The position numbers were made by a program, and so were the translations under genes. DNA of 64,000 bases from Paenibacillus sp. FSL R7-0273 (GTDB lineage Bacteria > Bacillota > Bacilli > Paenibacillales > Paenibacillaceae): NCBI RefSeq assembly GCF_000758625.1, contig NZ_CP009283.1, positions 4,723,501-4,787,500 on the forward strand, read 5' to 3'. How positions within the stretch are numbered: the first letter of the stretch is position 1; each line of letters begins with the position of its first letter. This document shows positions 25,727 to 34,035 of the stretch, in pieces. The notes under the pieces were generated by a model. The model worked only from the letters and a program-made list of their open reading frames with translations. It was not told where the DNA came from and made no database searches.

Positions 25727-26596
25727 ATGAAATCATTAAACGTTATGAATATCGGCAAAACCATTGCCCCCATCATGCTCGGCACAGCTGTCTACGCCTT
25801 CGGACTGCTGTACTTTATCGTGCCTAACCAGCTGATGGAGGGCGGCGTGACCGGGATCACCATTTTGCTAAACTACGCATTCGACATTCCGATCTTCCTG
25901 ACGACACTGCTGCTTAACCTTCCTCTGTTCCTGCTGGGCTGGAAGGTACTGGGCTCCAACCAGATCGTCTATACCGGCCTAGGCATCGGGTCTCTGACCT
26001 TTTTCCTGTGGGTGTTTGAACAAGTGATTGCCAAAGGCTGGCTCGTTCCCTTCACTACGGAGCATGATTTTATTCTTGCTTCATTATATGCAGGCGTTAC
26101 ACTGGGTCTGGGACTTGGCATTGTCTTCCGTTATGGCGGCACTACCGGCGGGGTCGATATTGTGGCACGCATTCTGGGCCGTAAATTCGGCTGGAGCATG
26201 GGCCAGATCATCCTTGTTGTTGATATCATCATTATCGGCGCTTCCTTGCTCTACATACCCCGTGAAAAGATTTTGTACACCCTTGTGGCCGTGTTCATCG
26301 CTTCCCGTGTCATTGACTTCATCCAGGAGGGTGCGTACGCTGCCAAGGCCTTTACTATAATCAGCGACGATGCGCCGCAGATTGCCGATCTGATTACTGC
26401 AGAGATGGAGCGCGGCGTAACCCTTATTCCGGCCATCGGCGCATATTCCAAGCAGGCGAAGCACATGGTCTACTGCGTAGTTTCCCGCCAGGAGATCCGC
26501 CGGCTAAGCCAGCTGGTCAAATCCATTGACCCTACGGCATTCGTGATAATCAGCGATGTACATGATGTAATGGGCGAGGGCTTCCGGGAATCCTGA
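25727..26596 (+). CDS. YitT family membrane protein (YpjC-like)
   Basis: A 289-aa protein with five to six membrane helices in the first 190 residues (for example LGTAVYAFGLLYFIV and VDIIIIGASLLYI) and the family signature FRYGGTTGGVDIVARIL. The last 85 residues form a soluble DUF2179 domain (SDDAPQIADLITAEMERGVTL). The function is not established. It is the only gene on the + strand after 2.4 kb, and it is placed where ypjC lies in B. subtilis. Confidence 0.88.
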   Translation: MKSLNVMNIGKTIAPIMLGTAVYAFGLLYFIVPNQLMEGGVTGITILLNYAFDIPIFLTTLLLNLPLFLLGWKVLGSNQIVYTGLGIGSLTFFLWVFEQVIAKGWLVPFTTEHDFILASLYAGVTLGLGLGIVFRYGGTTGGVDIVARILGRKFGWSMGQIILVVDIIIIGASLLYIPREKILYTLVAVFIASRVIDFIQEGAYAAKAFTIISDDAPQIADLITAEMERGVTLIPAIGAYSKQAKHMVYCVVSRQEIRRLSQLVKSIDPTAFVIISDVHDVMGEGFRES

Positions 26597-26663
26597 GCAG
26601 CAGCGGCGATTTCACCCGGTTTAGCTGCAGAAAATACACTTTCCTCATTAAGGCACGTATCGC

Positions 26664-26707
26664 AAAAAGACTCCTCTCCCGCAGCTAACGGAAAGAGGAG
26701 TCTTTAT
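26664..26707. terminator. Bidirectional intrinsic terminator between YitT and ypjB
   Basis: AAAGACTCCTCT pairs with AGAGGAGTCTTT (26666-26705). The + strand ends TCTTTATT and the minus strand TCTTTTTGCG, so it serves both convergent genes. Confidence 0.85.
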
Positions 26708-26777
26708 TGTGGATCACTCAGGTTATAACTGCGCTCAGCCAGTTTGTACATACGCCTGGCGGAGAGTCCGCCCTCAG

Positions 26778-27662
26778 CTACACCGGCTTCAGATCCTCCC
26801 GCTCACCCCGGTATTTGCGGTAAGCAGCATAGCCCAGGGCGGAAATAATGAAGGCACCGCCCAGCAGTCCCCAGGCGCCGTATTCCCTCGGCGCTAGCGG
26901 CAGGGATAACGCCGGCTCATCCCGTTCCTTGCCGAACAGCACCCTTACGGCATCCTGGCCGTAGGAGACGATCTCCAGCAGCCTTGAGCGGCCGGGCGGC
27001 TGGGCGGAAGAGGTGATTCCTGCTGCATAGGACAGCCACGAATCGAAGGCATTTACCGTTTCCGGCCGGCTTGAGATCACAACCGCATGCCGGATAGTGT
27101 CATACCTGCTCTGCAGCCGGGAGACGGCTGTTTTCCAGCCTTCCGGCTTCCCGGCCGCAGCGCTCTGCTCCATATCGTTCAGATCCTCACGGATCAGCTT
27201 GTAATACTGCTGCCACATCGGCTGTCGGGGATGGTTCAGGCTGTTGGCGGCAAGCCGCAGCCTGGCAGCTGCCGCCTCCCATTTCTCAGGATCAATCTGT
27301 GCAGCTGCCAAAGCAGCCTTAAGATCCACAATTACTCCGGACAAGGCGTTTATTCCTTCTACCGAGGTTAAGCCTTCAAAGGAGGAGGATTCAAAAATCC
27401 GCGTAATCTCTGCGCTCTCCTGCCTTGCCTTCACCACATCACCTTCAAGAACATAGCTGTACAAGGCTTCTGCAGCCTGCTCCAGCCGTTCAGCCCCGTT
27501 CCTTCCAGTCAGCACAGGCGCTTCTGCCGCCTGTCCTGCCCCGCCGTTAGCGGCTCCGCCAGTAGCGTTCGCATCCTTTGCAAATACAATCCCGCCGTTC
27601 ATGCCGGCAAGCAGCCAGCACACAATTAAACCAGTCAGCACAATATATCGCCTGCGCGGCAT
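26778..27662 (-). CDS. ypjB: Sporulation protein YpjB-like
   Basis: A 294-aa protein with an N-terminal signal peptide (hydrophobic residues 7-27), a helical extracytoplasmic region with LEQAAEALYSYVLEGDVVKARQ and SRPETVNAFDSWLSYAAG-like stretches, one C-terminal membrane segment (about residues 260-278) and a basic tail. This matches the YpjB family, associated with sporulation in Bacilli. The ypjA gene follows, as in B. subtilis. The molecular role is unknown. Confidence 0.82.
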   Translation of the reverse strand: MPRRRYIVLTGLIVCWLLAGMNGGIVFAKDANATGGAANGGAGQAAEAPVLTGRNGAERLEQAAEALYSYVLEGDVVKARQESAEITRIFESSSFEGLTSVEGINALSGVIVDLKAALAAAQIDPEKWEAAAARLRLAANSLNHPRQPMWQQYYKLIREDLNDMEQSAAAGKPEGWKTAVSRLQSRYDTIRHAVVISSRPETVNAFDSWLSYAAGITSSAQPPGRSRLLEIVSYGQDAVRVLFGKERDEPALSLPLAPREYGAWGLLGGAFIISALGYAAYRKYRGEREDLKPV

Positions 27663-27717
27663 GAGACATCCCTCCTACCCTAATCTATGGCAGGAGGACA
27701 AGAGTTAGAACAGCCTG

Positions 27718-28365
27718 TCAGCCCCGGTCCCCGCTTGACTGCCAGGGTAGAATACGCCTGATTTTGGGGCCGGCGGCCCATGCGGCTGCGGCACTTAATA
27801 AGGTCAGCAGAATCGTAAGATTCTGCACCTCGGTAAGGTCATCGTCCAGAACGGACGGCAGCCACGGGTATACCCCGGCCGAATAATCCACCATATCATT
27901 AGCCAGCGTCCAGAGCAGAGCAACCGGCAGCATCCGCCGGAAGGCGAAGTAGCGGGCATAGATCAGCGCCTCCACTGCCATTCCGGTATGCGACACCACC
28001 AGCATCCAATCCTTCCAGGTGATAACGTCCCCCTGAGCCCCTCCGGCAAAAATAACGCCTACAGCCCATATCCCGTACTTCACAGAAGTAATCACGGCAA
28101 GCGCCTCAATCAGCTCGCGCACCAGCGTTCCCTTCAGCCCTTTCGGCGGAAATAGCAGCAGCAGAAGCGCAATCGTAAAGAACAGGCTCGCCGTCGGGCT
28201 GTCCGGGACAAACGGAAGCAGCCAGGCCGGGTAGTTCTCGGCTGTATACTTCAATTGATTGCCATACCATATGTATCCGTAAATCGTGCCGAGAAGATTG
28301 ACGATAAAGAGCAGCCATATCACTCCCCGATGCTTAAACACCTTGTCCAGCAGGTTAACCGACAT
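27718..28365 (-). CDS. ypjA: DUF1405 membrane protein (YpjA-like)
   Basis: A 215-aa protein with about six membrane helices (for example VIWLLFIVNLLGTIYGYIWY and ASLFFTIALLLLLF) and the family stretch VSHTGMAVEALIYARYF and LANDMVDYSAGVYPWLP. The function is unknown. ATG 28365 is chosen because GGGAGGG lies upstream at 11 bases; GTG 28377 is too close to it. It lies between qcrC and ypjB, as in B. subtilis. Confidence 0.87.
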   Translation of the reverse strand: MSVNLLDKVFKHRGVIWLLFIVNLLGTIYGYIWYGNQLKYTAENYPAWLLPFVPDSPTASLFFTIALLLLLFPPKGLKGTLVRELIEALAVITSVKYGIWAVGVIFAGGAQGDVITWKDWMLVVSHTGMAVEALIYARYFAFRRMLPVALLWTLANDMVDYSAGVYPWLPSVLDDDLTEVQNLTILLTLLSAAAAWAAGPKIRRILPWQSSGDRG

Positions 28366-28413
28366 ACACCATTTCACCCTCCCGAATCATAACCTCTGAC
28401 TTCTTTGACACAC

Positions 28414-28446
28414 ATAAAAACCTGACCGCAAGAATACGATCAGGTT
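28414..28446 (-). terminator. Probable terminator of the qcrABC operon
   Basis: On the minus strand AACCTGA pairs with TCAGGTT around a loop with some inner pairing, followed by TTTATG, just after the qcrC stop codon. Confidence 0.65.
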
Positions 28447-28461
28447 CGCGTTATCATTATT

Positions 28462-29340
28462 TTACTGTTCGCTTTTTTGTTTGGCAAGCCAGGCGGCCAG
28501 TGAGTCAATATCTTCATCTGACAGTCCGGCTCCCAATGCAGTTTCGTACATCGGCGGCATCTGTCCCTGGCCGTCCTTTATGATGGACAGGATCGCAGCC
28601 TGGTCGTGAGTATCCCCTACTCCCCGCAGCGACGGCCCGCCTCCGCCCTTCAGATCTACCGCATGACAGCTTACACAGGTAGCCTGCTTGAAGAGGGCCA
28701 TTGCCGGGTCATCCTTGTCCACGATGGCAATATCCCCGGTCTGGACAGCACTGGTCGTGGGCAAGCCTTTGGCCCGCTTCTCTGCCGCCTGCTCCTCTCG
28801 CTGCACATCCTCCGGTATCTGTCCGGACTCAGCCATTTCATGCTTGTATTCGGTCCAGGCCGTATTGGTTAAGTAGACGATAGCCGCAAGTGACAGGAAC
28901 ATCAGCGAGGAGGCGATCGGCCGCTTATAGAAGCGGCGTTCCCGGCCGGTATCCAGAAAGGGTGCAAGCAGCAGGGCACCGAAGGCTACGCCGGTAACAC
29001 CCAGGGTTCCAAGCACAATATAATCTCCCGATGCATAAGGCAGCTTTAGATATTGATAAAGAAACAGAAAATACCAGTCTGGAATCGGAATGACGGTCGC
29101 CCGGGCATCTGCCGGGAATCCCAGCGGTGCCGGCTCAGAAATGGTAAGCACCAGTATTCCCACCAGTACAACTACACCGACCATCCATTCCTTAAGCAGG
29201 AAGTTTGGAATGAACGCCTCCGATTTACCGGGATAGGCCGTGTAATCAGGCGGTGTAATGAACCCGCTGCCCTTCCTTACCCGGGAGTCGCCGACATAGA
29301 CAATTTTTTCATCAGAGCCGTCTTTGCCCTTATGTGCCAT
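28462..29340 (-). CDS. qcrC: Menaquinol:cytochrome c reductase, cytochrome b/c subunit
   Basis: A 292-aa subunit of the bc-type menaquinol reductase. The first two thirds resemble subunit IV of cytochrome b6f, with three membrane helices and PIPDWYFLFLYQYLKLP; the C-terminal third is a c-type cytochrome with heme motif CVSCH and distal Met in QGQMPPMYE. Like B. subtilis QcrC it is a fusion of the two. AAAAGGAGGGG precedes the ATG. It is the third gene of qcrABC. Confidence 0.96.
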   Translation of the reverse strand: MAHKGKDGSDEKIVYVGDSRVRKGSGFITPPDYTAYPGKSEAFIPNFLLKEWMVGVVVLVGILVLTISEPAPLGFPADARATVIPIPDWYFLFLYQYLKLPYASGDYIVLGTLGVTGVAFGALLLAPFLDTGRERRFYKRPIASSLMFLSLAAIVYLTNTAWTEYKHEMAESGQIPEDVQREEQAAEKRAKGLPTTSAVQTGDIAIVDKDDPAMALFKQATCVSCHAVDLKGGGGPSLRGVGDTHDQAAILSIIKDGQGQMPPMYETALGAGLSDEDIDSLAAWLAKQKSEQ

Positions 29341-29368
29341 TGCGGTGCCCCTCCTTTTGTCAATTGGC

Positions 29369-30040
29369 TTACAGCGGGCCGGATATGCCTTGCTTGCGGA
29401 TCATAATAAAGTGTCCGACCAGCAGTATAAGCAGAACGGCCGGGAGGAAGAATACATGGAGAGCGAAGAAGCGGGTAAGTGTCTCTGCACCGACAATCGT
29501 TCCGCCCTGCATCAGCTCTTTTAGCACAGGACCCATTACAGGCACGGAGTTGGCAATCTCAAGTGTGACCTTGGTAGCGAAGTAGGCTTTATTATCCCAT
29601 GGCAGCAGGTAACCGGTCAGTCCCAGGCCCAGCATGACGAAAAAGATCAGCATCCCGACCACCCAGTTCATCTCGCGCGGAGCTTTATAGGAGCCAGTAA
29701 AGAAAACCCTCATTGTATGCAGGAACATCATTACTATAACGAGACTAGCCCCCCAGTGGTGCATGCCGCGGACGATTTGCCCGAAAGCAACCTTGGTCTG
29801 CAGATATTCCACACTGGCATAGGCATTGATAATATCCGGCACATAATACATCGTCAGAAACATGCCGGACAGAATCTGAATAACGGTGATAAAAAAAGTA
29901 AGGCCGCCAAAGCAGTACACGAATGCCGAAAAGTGATGGGCCGGATTGACGTGCTCAGGCACCTCGTGGTCGGCGACATCTCTCCAGATCGGCGTAATAT
30001 CCAGACGTTCATCAATCCAGTTGTAGATGTTTTTAAACAT
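29369..30040 (-). CDS. qcrB: Menaquinol:cytochrome c reductase, cytochrome b subunit
   Basis: A 223-aa b6-type cytochrome with four membrane helices and the paired heme-ligand histidines in VRGMHHWGASLVIVMMFLHTMRVF and FFALHVFFLPAVLL (with HFSAF upstream). The motif GYLLPWDNKAYFATKV is typical. It oxidises menaquinol in the membrane and passes electrons to the Rieske protein and cytochrome c. It lies 5 bases after the qcrA stop codon. Confidence 0.97.
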   Translation of the reverse strand: MFKNIYNWIDERLDITPIWRDVADHEVPEHVNPAHHFSAFVYCFGGLTFFITVIQILSGMFLTMYYVPDIINAYASVEYLQTKVAFGQIVRGMHHWGASLVIVMMFLHTMRVFFTGSYKAPREMNWVVGMLIFFVMLGLGLTGYLLPWDNKAYFATKVTLEIANSVPVMGPVLKELMQGGTIVGAETLTRFFALHVFFLPAVLLILLVGHFIMIRKQGISGPL

Positions 30041-30045
30041 CGCTA

Positions 30046-30600
30046 TTACGCCTCCTTATTGGCTTCACTGTTAGGAACAATGTCGCCCAGGTACACCCAG
30101 CCGCCTTCAATCCTGGTCAGATACCGGTCCAGCGGCTTAGCCGCAACAGCCAGCTGTTTGCCGGACCTCGTATAGCGGGCACCATGGCAGGGACAATGGT
30201 ATTCATCCGGAAAAGCCTTATCATTGTTCCAGCCTACAGTGCAGCCGAGGTGCTTACAGACCGGTGAAAGCGCATAAATATTTCCGCCCGCATCTTTGCG
30301 GATCCAGGCTGTGAGGGTAGCCGTACTGGCATACCAGCCGTCCTGCTGCTTGAGCTCAAAGTTGAATTCCTGAGGGATATCTGTTATTTGAGAGGCTTCC
30401 ACAACTTTAATGAAATCCCCTTCACCCCGCTTATGTAAAATAGGATCTACTGCAAAACGGGCCATCGGAAGAAAGACTCCGGCTGCCATGTAGGCAGTGG
30501 CTCCGCCAAGCGTGTAGGTTAGAAACTGCCTGCGGGACATCTCCTTACGTCCGGGCGTTTGTTGAGGATTCTCTTCATGCTCTTCATTGTAGCTGCTCAT
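30046..30600 (-). CDS. qcrA: Menaquinol:cytochrome c reductase, Rieske iron-sulfur subunit
   Basis: A 184-aa Rieske protein. The twin-arginine-like MSRRQFLTYTLGG and following hydrophobic stretch form the membrane anchor (about residues 21-45); the 2Fe-2S ligands are in CKHLGC and CPCHGARY. The start is ATG 30600 with AGGGGG upstream. It is first in qcrABC and has its own promoter about 120 bases upstream. Electrons go from menaquinol through this centre to cytochrome c. Confidence 0.96.
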   Translation of the reverse strand: MSSYNEEHEENPQQTPGRKEMSRRQFLTYTLGGATAYMAAGVFLPMARFAVDPILHKRGEGDFIKVVEASQITDIPQEFNFELKQQDGWYASTATLTAWIRKDAGGNIYALSPVCKHLGCTVGWNNDKAFPDEYHCPCHGARYTRSGKQLAVAAKPLDRYLTRIEGGWVYLGDIVPNSEANKEA

Positions 30601-30717
30601 ACGGTGTGTAACCCCCTTAGAGAAAATGGAGAAGCCACCTGCAGGTAACACAGAGTCATTTAATGTAAATAATCCGTTTGCAATGACATATATCATACGT
30701 CATCTCAATTCACCCAT

Positions 30718-30746
30718 ATCATAGCTCAGGCACCATTACCCGTCAA
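30718..30746 (-). promoter_or_regulatory. Sigma-A type promoter of qcrABC
   Basis: On the minus strand TTGACG and TATGAT are separated by exactly 17 bases, about 120 bases before the qcrA start. Just upstream of the -35 lies TGTCACAAAATAGACA, with TGTC and GACA as inverted ends, a possible operator. Confidence 0.65.
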
Positions 30747-30818
30747 TAATTTTGTCTATTTTGTGACAGGCATAAATTCTAACTTTTAATAAATTGTTGA
30801 TTTTTCGTCACATTTAAC

Positions 30819-31244
30819 TCATTTTTCAGACTGCCAAACGGCCTGTATTTTCTCTTTAATACCGGACCTTAAGGCCGCGCTAGAATCGGCACAAATTTCA
30901 GGTACAGCAAGGAATAAATCGCTTTCATAAATCCCTGAACCTGAAGCCTCCGGAGCAGCTGAAACAACAATCACGTACTGGAAGTTACTGTATTTGACTT
31001 TTCGGCAAATATCATTAATCAATTCTGAATTCCATCCTGTTTCATACTGTAATGCAGGGTAGATAACGATGCGTCCCCGGAACAGCTGCTCAATCTGCTC
31101 CAGCAGGTCACGAAGCCTCTCCAGCACAGCCGCCGCCTGAGGCGGACTCTCTGTCCCCTGTAATCCTGTATAAGGAATCAGGCAGGTATCATAATAGTGT
31201 CCATTTTTATTCCATTCCTCCACAGTGAACTCACTGAATCTCAT
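30819..31244 (-). CDS. DUF2487 family protein (YpiF-like)
   Basis: A 141-aa cytoplasmic protein of the DUF2487 type: MRFSEFTVEEWNKNG at the start, DTCLIPYTGLQG, then YPALQYETGW and a Rossmann-like second half. The function is unknown. ATG 31244 is chosen for its upstream GGGGG; it lies just upstream of qcrA, the position of ypiF in B. subtilis. Confidence 0.8.
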   Translation of the reverse strand: MRFSEFTVEEWNKNGHYYDTCLIPYTGLQGTESPPQAAAVLERLRDLLEQIEQLFRGRIVIYPALQYETGWNSELINDICRKVKYSNFQYVIVVSAAPEASGSGIYESDLFLAVPEICADSSAALRSGIKEKIQAVWQSEK

Positions 31245-31270
31245 TCCGTCCAGCCCCCTGACCTTTGATC

Positions 31271-31301
31271 TCAAAAAAAGAAATGCGCTTAGCGCATTTC
31301 T
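31271..31301 (-). terminator. Intrinsic terminator after the IDEAL-type gene
   Basis: On the minus strand AGAAATGCGC pairs with GCGCATTTCT around a 3-base loop, followed by TTTTTTTGAG. It directly follows the stop codon at 31301. Confidence 0.9.
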
Positions 31302-31480
31302 TATGCCAGACTCTTCAGTTCTTCAGTCAAATAACGGAACGCCGCTTTATCTCCGGCCGCCAGCGCCGTGTCGATCTCCCGGTACAAGATGTCGGTACGA
31401 CGCTTTCGCAGCGCTTCATCCCACACCATTTCTGCCGCAAGCCCTAGCATCACTTCATAGGTAGCCTTCATTTTGTCCAT
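31301..31480 (-). CDS. Small IDEAL-domain-like protein
   Basis: A 59-aa acidic and basic helical protein ending with ILYREIDTALAAGDKAAFRYLTEELK, which fits the short IDEAL domain (as in the C-terminus of YpiB, encoded in the same place in B. subtilis). The start is ATG 31480, with GGAGGT 7 bases upstream. Only the small domain is present; the DUF2515-like part of YpiB is absent. The role is unknown. Confidence 0.72.
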   Translation of the reverse strand: MDKMKATYEVMLGLAAEMVWDEALRKRRTDILYREIDTALAAGDKAAFRYLTEELKSLA

Positions 31481-31498
31481 TCGATACACCTCCGCTGT

Positions 31499-32005
31499 TT
31501 AGAAGATTCCATATTCCTTAGCTTTAATCACATAGCTTTCACAAGTGTGCTTCATCCGGAGCAGATCCTGCTCCGTCAGTTCACGGACGACTTTTGCAGG
31601 AGAACCCAAAGACAATGTGTACGGCGGGATGATTTTGTTTTCGGTTACAATGGAACCGGCTCCTATTAAAGCATATTCACCAATTTCTGCTCCGTTCAAA
31701 ACAATTGCACCCATTCCGATTAATGTGCCTTTGCCTATCCTGCAGCCGTGGATGATGGCGGAATGCCCAACCGATATCCCGTCTCCCAGGATCAGCGGCA
31801 AGCCTTCCCCTACATGTCCAACAGCCCCGTCCTGAATATTGCAGCGTTCACCGATCATTACCGGAGCCAGATCACCCCGGAGCACGGCATTGAACCAGAT
31901 GCTAGAATGCTGCCCCACCGTCACATCGCCTACCAGCTTAGCGCCTTCCGCCACGTATACGGATTCGTCAGTCCGCGGTATGTAATTCCCGTAAGCAATC
32001 CGCAT
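31499..32005 (-). CDS. Gamma-carbonic anhydrase family protein (YtoA/PaaY-like)
   Basis: A 168-aa left-handed beta-helix hexapeptide repeat protein. The HSSIWFNAVLRGD, RCNIQDG and ISVGHSAIIHGCRIG motifs hold the zinc-binding histidines. Members may be carbonic anhydrases or thioesterase/acetyltransferase-like; activity cannot be judged by sequence. GGGGGAG precedes the ATG. It lies 11 bases downstream of the 363-aa unknown gene, so they may be co-transcribed. Confidence 0.9.
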   Translation of the reverse strand: MRIAYGNYIPRTDESVYVAEGAKLVGDVTVGQHSSIWFNAVLRGDLAPVMIGERCNIQDGAVGHVGEGLPLILGDGISVGHSAIIHGCRIGKGTLIGMGAIVLNGAEIGEYALIGAGSIVTENKIIPPYTLSLGSPAKVVRELTEQDLLRMKHTCESYVIKAKEYGIF

Positions 32006-32016
32006 GTTTCTCCCCC

Positions 32017-33108
32017 TTACTTAGGCAGCCTCCTCGGAGTGGCCGCTTCCATTCCCCATGGGGTCATTATGACTACAGGTCCGTCAGGAGTTTCCCCCAG
32101 CCGGATCATTCCCAGATGAAGCATCATCCGTATTATGCGCTGTTCCAGGATAGATGCAGCATTGTCATAGTAGAATGGTCTGACCAGCCAGCCTATTCCT
32201 TCCACCAGGGAAGAAAGGCTTACCCACTCTCCGGCACTCTTACTTATCCAGTATACGATTGATGGAAGATTGGGAACAGCACCTTTATACAGTTTTAACC
32301 AAAAGAAGAATATCTGTATCATCCTTTCACTTTTTCCTTCGGCCAGCAGTGATTCACCGGGGGCAGTCAGCTTGAGACGGTAGCCTTCTTCAGAAATAAA
32401 ACGGCGGTGTCTGGCATAATCATACAAAAGGGCCAGCCGCGGCGGGTAATGCTCACATGCTCTGCCGTAACCGAATCTCCATCCGCCTTTTCCGAGCAGC
32501 GGCTCCGGGATCTGCAGTGCATTCATCAGTCCCTGCTGATACCGTTTATACAGCGCGCCCTCCTGGTTCAGCTCAGGCTCATTCTCCTTCACATAACGCA
32601 GAAACAGCAGCAGATCCCCTTCCAGCAGATCCCCTTCGGCACGGTACACAGCAGGTTCACCGCTGCAGGTAACCTTTTCCCGGATAAAATGTCCCATCTG
32701 TTCAAGAAAGCGGCGCTTTAAATCCTCAGGCACCTGATACAGATATTTGCTTTGCTGCGAGGTGCCGCTGAACAGCCAGCCTCCGTTTTTAAAGCGGCCG
32801 ATCATTTCACGGTATCCGCCGTCTTTACCGTCAGGACGGTCGAAGGAAGCCTGTTTGGCTGCTGCCAGCAGATCCTCAGGGCTAAAGTGGCTGCGTTCAT
32901 CAAAAAGCAGTGTGTTCAGAAACCGTAATTCCTCCGGCTTACAGCTCCGGATATGGGACTCCATGAAATCCCGGCTTCCAAGCAGGATGAGGAGACTCTG
33001 GATCAAGTCATGTTTTGAGTTTCGTTTGCAATCGCACTGGTAGCGCCCCGCCATTGCGGTAAGCTGGCCAATGTCCGCGTATGTGAGCATATCCGCCAGA
33101 TTCATCAT
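32017..33108 (-). CDS. Unknown 363-aa cytoplasmic protein
   Basis: I do not recognise this family. The protein is mainly helical, rich in leucine and charged residues, with no signal peptide or membrane segment. The N-terminal part has YQCDCKRNSKHDLIQSLLILLG, which resembles SAP-like or helicase-associated N-terminal helices; the C-terminal third with RIIRMMLHLGMIRLGETPDGP looks like a winged-helix domain. It precedes the carbonic anhydrase gene in a two-gene unit. The codon use looks normal for the window. Confidence 0.7.
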   Translation of the reverse strand: MMNLADMLTYADIGQLTAMAGRYQCDCKRNSKHDLIQSLLILLGSRDFMESHIRSCKPEELRFLNTLLFDERSHFSPEDLLAAAKQASFDRPDGKDGGYREMIGRFKNGGWLFSGTSQQSKYLYQVPEDLKRRFLEQMGHFIREKVTCSGEPAVYRAEGDLLEGDLLLFLRYVKENEPELNQEGALYKRYQQGLMNALQIPEPLLGKGGWRFGYGRACEHYPPRLALLYDYARHRRFISEEGYRLKLTAPGESLLAEGKSERMIQIFFFWLKLYKGAVPNLPSIVYWISKSAGEWVSLSSLVEGIGWLVRPFYYDNAASILEQRIIRMMLHLGMIRLGETPDGPVVIMTPWGMEAATPRRLPK

Positions 33109-33169
33109 TCATCGCCTCACTGTTTTACTACCATTATGGGAAATACAGCCCTTTTTATTCCTTTTTCTC

Positions 33170-33196
33170 AAAAAAAATAACCCGAAAGCTCGGGTT
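33170..33196 (-). terminator. Intrinsic terminator of the phosphatase gene
   Basis: On the minus strand AACCCGA pairs with TCGGGTT around a 4-base loop and is followed by ATTTTTTTTGAG; the stem touches the stop codon. Confidence 0.88.
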
Positions 33197-33782
33197 AGCG
33201 CTGATTCTGCAAAATATGGCGTGTACAGTTATACAAAAGCGCGTTCCATTCCTGCTCGCTTTTCTCAATAATGGTCAGCGACAGATTTCCCAGACGTTCT
33301 GTATATTTGTCCTTGTAAAGCGCTACATAGAGCTGGGCCAGAAACCCGCCATGGGAAATGACCAGTATGTTACTGTCCGGATAACGTGCGGTAATGTCCT
33401 CCATAAAAGCAAGCCCCCGAAGCTGCAGCTGCTCATCGGATTCCTGCCCAAGCTCCAGCAGATTCCACTCCTTGCCCCATTTGGCCTCGCGCTCCAGTGC
33501 AGTCAGTCCTTCAACCTGGCCGTAGGCGCGCTCCCGGATCCGTTCATCCGGCTCAATCAGGGGAATCCCCAGCTTGGCAGCAATGATTCTACCTGTCTCT
33601 TCAGCGCGGGACAAGCCGCTCGTAACACAAAAATCCCAGCGGTAGGGCTCCTGCAGCAGCCGGTCACCGAGCATCTCAGCCTGCCTCCGGCCTTCCTCAT
33701 TAAGCGGAATATCACTTTGTCCCTGAATTCTGCCTGCTGCGTTCCAATCCGTCAGTCCATGGCGTATCAAGCCGATCAGCAT
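33195..33782 (-). CDS. Histidine phosphatase family protein (phosphoglycerate mutase-like)
   Basis: A 195-aa protein with the catalytic LIRHGLTDWNAAGRIQG at residues 5-21, the acidic partner in RERAYGQVEG and the second histidine in VISHGGFLAQLY. Such enzymes are phosphatases for varied substrates rather than glycolytic mutases; the substrate is unknown. GGAAGGA lies before the ATG. It stands alone between the unknown gene and the anti-sigma gene. A long hairpin without a T run lies about 120 bases upstream. Confidence 0.9.
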   Translation of the reverse strand: MLIGLIRHGLTDWNAAGRIQGQSDIPLNEEGRRQAEMLGDRLLQEPYRWDFCVTSGLSRAEETGRIIAAKLGIPLIEPDERIRERAYGQVEGLTALEREAKWGKEWNLLELGQESDEQLQLRGLAFMEDITARYPDSNILVISHGGFLAQLYVALYKDKYTERLGNLSLTIIEKSEQEWNALLYNCTRHILQNQR

Positions 33783-33903
33783 CGCCTATCATCCTTCCAT
33801 CCAGTATGTTTTGCTTAATAATGTATCATGAATGCAAACAAATGTCTTCTTTTTGAAGGTTTATGGGGTTTTGTGATATGGTTTCAAGTGCGGATACACA
33901 AGT

Positions 33904-33947
33904 AGAAACGGCTTCGCCGTCCTTGAGGGAAGGCGGCAGCCGTTTCT
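33904..33947. other. Long hairpin without a T run upstream of the phosphatase gene
   Basis: AGAAACGGCT at 33904-33913 pairs with AGCCGTTTCT at 33938-33947, and inside it GCCGTCCTT pairs with a GGAAGGCGG-like arm around a small loop. Neither end has a T run, so it may be a 5' UTR structure or a small repeat element rather than a terminator. Confidence 0.6.
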
Positions 33948-34000
33948 GCGAGAAATATAAGGATTATTGATAGCGTCGAACATATAAAGCTTATATTTAC

Positions 34001-34033
34001 AAAAAAGTCCGCTTTACCTGGGTAAAGGGACCT
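34001..34033 (-). terminator. Intrinsic terminator of the sigma/anti-sigma operon
   Basis: On the minus strand GTCCCTTTAC pairs with GTAAAGCGGAC (one bulged C), followed by TTTTTTG, right after the anti-sigma stop codon at 34036. Confidence 0.85.
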
Positions 34034-34035
34034 TG

